A stretch of DNA of 64,000 bases from Membranipora membranacea (taxonomy: Eukaryota; Bryozoa; Gymnolaemata; Cheilostomatida; Membraniporidae). The translations under genes and the position numbers were made by a program. Positions 61,807 through 64,000 of this stretch are shown here, piece after piece (position 1 is the stretch's first letter; each line of letters starts with the position of its first letter). The stretch spans positions 10,230,001 to 10,294,000 of the forward strand of contig OU612072.1 of assembly GCA_914767715.1 (NCBI GenBank), written 5' to 3'. Under the pieces are notes generated by a model that saw only the letters and a list, made by a program, of their open reading frames with translations, did no database searches and had not been told where the DNA came from.

Positions 61807-64000
61807 GTTCACTCTATGGTTGAAAAAAAGATGCATTTGAAATGGGAGTTGTGCTCTCCTTAAATTGTCTGAAGGATAACTCCAAAGCTGTGTAGCCAAA
61901 ATAAGAGAGCTATAACATCAATATAAGCATAATATCGTCAAATATCATAAACCCAATCGTCCCTCTGGATGAAAGTGATTGATGGCCCTAGCTAGTCAAT
62001 GATTACCGACTGACTGACTGACTCCCACCCACCAGCCAATCAGAGCCAACAAATTGACCACCATATAAGCTCCTAACTCAGGTAATTGAAGTTTAATGCT
62101 AGCAAACATTAGGTCACCCTCTATAACTTGCTAAACTAATATGCTAAAATTTATTCCTCTTTGGTACGAGAATTAGGTATGAGGTAGGTGTTGGAGTTCT
62201 TGTCCATCAACGCCAGGTGAAAGCAGGTATTGCCGTCTCGAGTTGTCTGATTGGGCACAGGAATCAAACCATAGTAATAACTACTCTTAAAATTTGACGG
62301 CTCACATCCTCAAAATGAAGGTGACACGAATCAGCCAAACCACATACCATACCATAATCATCAACAACGTGAAGTTAGCATTGGTTAAATTGAAACAGGG
62401 TCATACTCGTCATTTAAGTTCCATTTAAATATTGCAGGGCAATTATATGTCACTTTTCTGAGCAATTTATACAATGATAGAGACCTTAGTATCAATACAA
62501 TCGATGAGAAACTACTAGCTTTAGACTGACTGATTCAGATATATAAGATCTATTAATAGGAATTCGGTACGATTGTACTGAAAGACTCCATACATTAATC
62601 ACTAGTCATTGTGGAGGTAAGAGCAGTAAGGGGCTGTTTGTTGTCGGCTGTGACACAAAAGATGGAAGTCAATTAATTGTTGGCCGTGTCTGAGTTTATA
62701 TTTTGAAAAAGCTGCAGCAGACCATATAACTGAGACTTAATAGTTTTATCGATAGGAATCAGAGTATATCGGTCTACACAACGAGTATATGGACCTAGTG
62801 TTGTCACCCGGCAACATGGCTACATGACAACGCTAATATAGACCAAATAATATGGACCAGAGTTCTGCTGAATGATTTGATATGGCACCCTGAAAACCTG
62901 AAAAGACGGGCTGCACGCCAATTCACTGAAACTTTTCAGACTAACTATACCTATTTTCGATCCAATCTATAGGGATCGGCATAAAAATAGTTTATTTACA
63001 CGGTTCTATGACAAATTGTCAAGTTGTGGTCCATTTGTCTTCTGGCTCATTTTCAAGCTTGACTGCGTTCATTTTCGAGCGTGGTCCATTTGTCATTTAT
63101 ACGTAACTTGTGTAATGGCCGTATTATTTATCTGATTGTGCCTCCTGAAAAAGGCTGTTTGTTGTTTAGGCCTCTATGGCATATATGAGTATTCCCAGTG
63201 ACACCAGGTCGTATATTATATACATGTGATGATCATGGGAACATTTTAACATTCTCATTGAGTCAATAGTGTTGACCATTTCTTATTGGTATGGCATCGC
63301 TTTGACGTAGTGGTTATTCAAGAGGAGGCAATTTCTAATAAAAATATTCTGGTGTAAGCTTTCAAAACCGAGAATGAAATGTTGGGGATGAGGGGTTATA
63401 ATCGATCTCAGATCGGTTAGGAGGAAGCCCATATGCACAGACTTTAAGCTGCGGTATTACAGGCTAGCTAATGTTCACTAAATCTCTTAACATCATCAAA
63501 AAGCTCCAACGTGAACTAGCAAAAGCTGTAGCTTGCTATCGTTATGTCACTTTGAATATCACTAACCTTAACATACAGCTAAAATTTGTCCCTTGCCCCT
63601 ATTAATAGGTAGAGCTTGATAATGACCTTAGGTGGCAAATTTATATTTGTAAAAGATATATTTTTATCACAAGTTCGATATCAATAAATATTGACTTGTG
63701 TACCTGGGTATGTTATGTGATACAGACAATCTGATCAGAGTCAACTAAAGTACTAGCGAACTCCTAATCTGACTTCCTCTGTTAGTTGTTGTGCTAGGCT
63801 ACCTTGATGTGTGGTAAAATCCAGTGGTAAATTTATTCTATTGGGTATGTTTGCAGAGGAAGGGGGGGGGGGGTAGTAATAATCATTATCAACCTATTTC
63901 GCCTACAAACTACTTACCATGACATACGGAAAATTTTGAGAGAAGTTATCCCCCATACCTTGTCCTCAACACAGAAAATTAAAAGGTTTTATTCTGTGTT

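Larger units (their letters stand above)
58901..64000. other. Gene-poor right end
   Basis: No exon is supported on either strand. Features seen: an imperfect inverted repeat around a C run (about 59975-60060), the 108-bp hairpin at 60547-60654, the small palindrome at 61768-61806, a GACT run near 62008-62023 and a G run near 63862-63872. Short open frames here have no homology or splice context. Confidence 0.5.

Overview
This is a window of AT-rich, intron-rich animal nuclear DNA with no operons, Shine-Dalgarno sites or long uninterrupted genes. Exons fall on GT/AG borders with consistent phases, long introns separate short exons, and there are tRNA-derived SINEs, a LINE fragment, minisatellites and many duplicated blocks. 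The protein families are metazoan: Ly6/uPAR-type GPI-anchored proteins, WSC-domain receptors, and an NHL-repeat membrane protein with a tyrosine-rich tail. Nothing fixes the species. A sponge or another early-branching invertebrate is my guess, held weakly.

The first 50 kb is one duplicated cluster of cell-surface genes. Left to right: L1, a Ly6-like gene on + (674-1376, first exon not seen); an NHL-stalk-TM receptor on + (4838-8672, 573 aa, all seven exons chain in frame); L2 and L3, Ly6-like on - (12011-13421, damaged; 15935-16934, intact); WSC receptors A and B on + (18289-22401 and 24115-30138); WSC-C on + (32903-34957), a broken hybrid with WSC ectodomain exons followed by the NHL-type TM and tail exons; a leftover first exon of a second NHL gene (37512); L4 and L5, Ly6-like on - (40403-41743 and 44203-45211, both intact); and WSC receptor D on + (46230-50188). 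The order NHL, Ly6-a, Ly6-b, WSC occurs twice, so an ancestral four-gene block was probably duplicated. WSC-B and WSC-C arose by further tandem duplication, and the second NHL gene was largely lost by recombination into WSC-C. L3/WSC-A and L5/WSC-D are head to head over homologous 1.0-1.35 kb spacers.

The NHL and WSC receptors share one plan: signal peptide, adhesive ectodomain, Thr/Pro/Ser-rich stalk, a single TM exon entered in phase 1 and left in phase 2, and a terminal exon rich in tyrosine motifs (YxxL preceded by acids, YEIP, YENS). With the adjacent GPI-anchored Ly6 genes, this looks like a compact, evolving locus for surface recognition and phosphotyrosine signalling. That function is inference; the architecture is read directly.

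The last 14 kb (50.2-64 kb) is gene-poor. It holds a TIR-bounded element carrying a tRNA-like Pol III unit, the first exon of a type II membrane protein on - (56413-56973), a 5'-truncated LINE reverse-transcriptase fragment on - (58309-58900), a striking 108-bp hairpin (60547-60654) and several short direct or inverted repeats.
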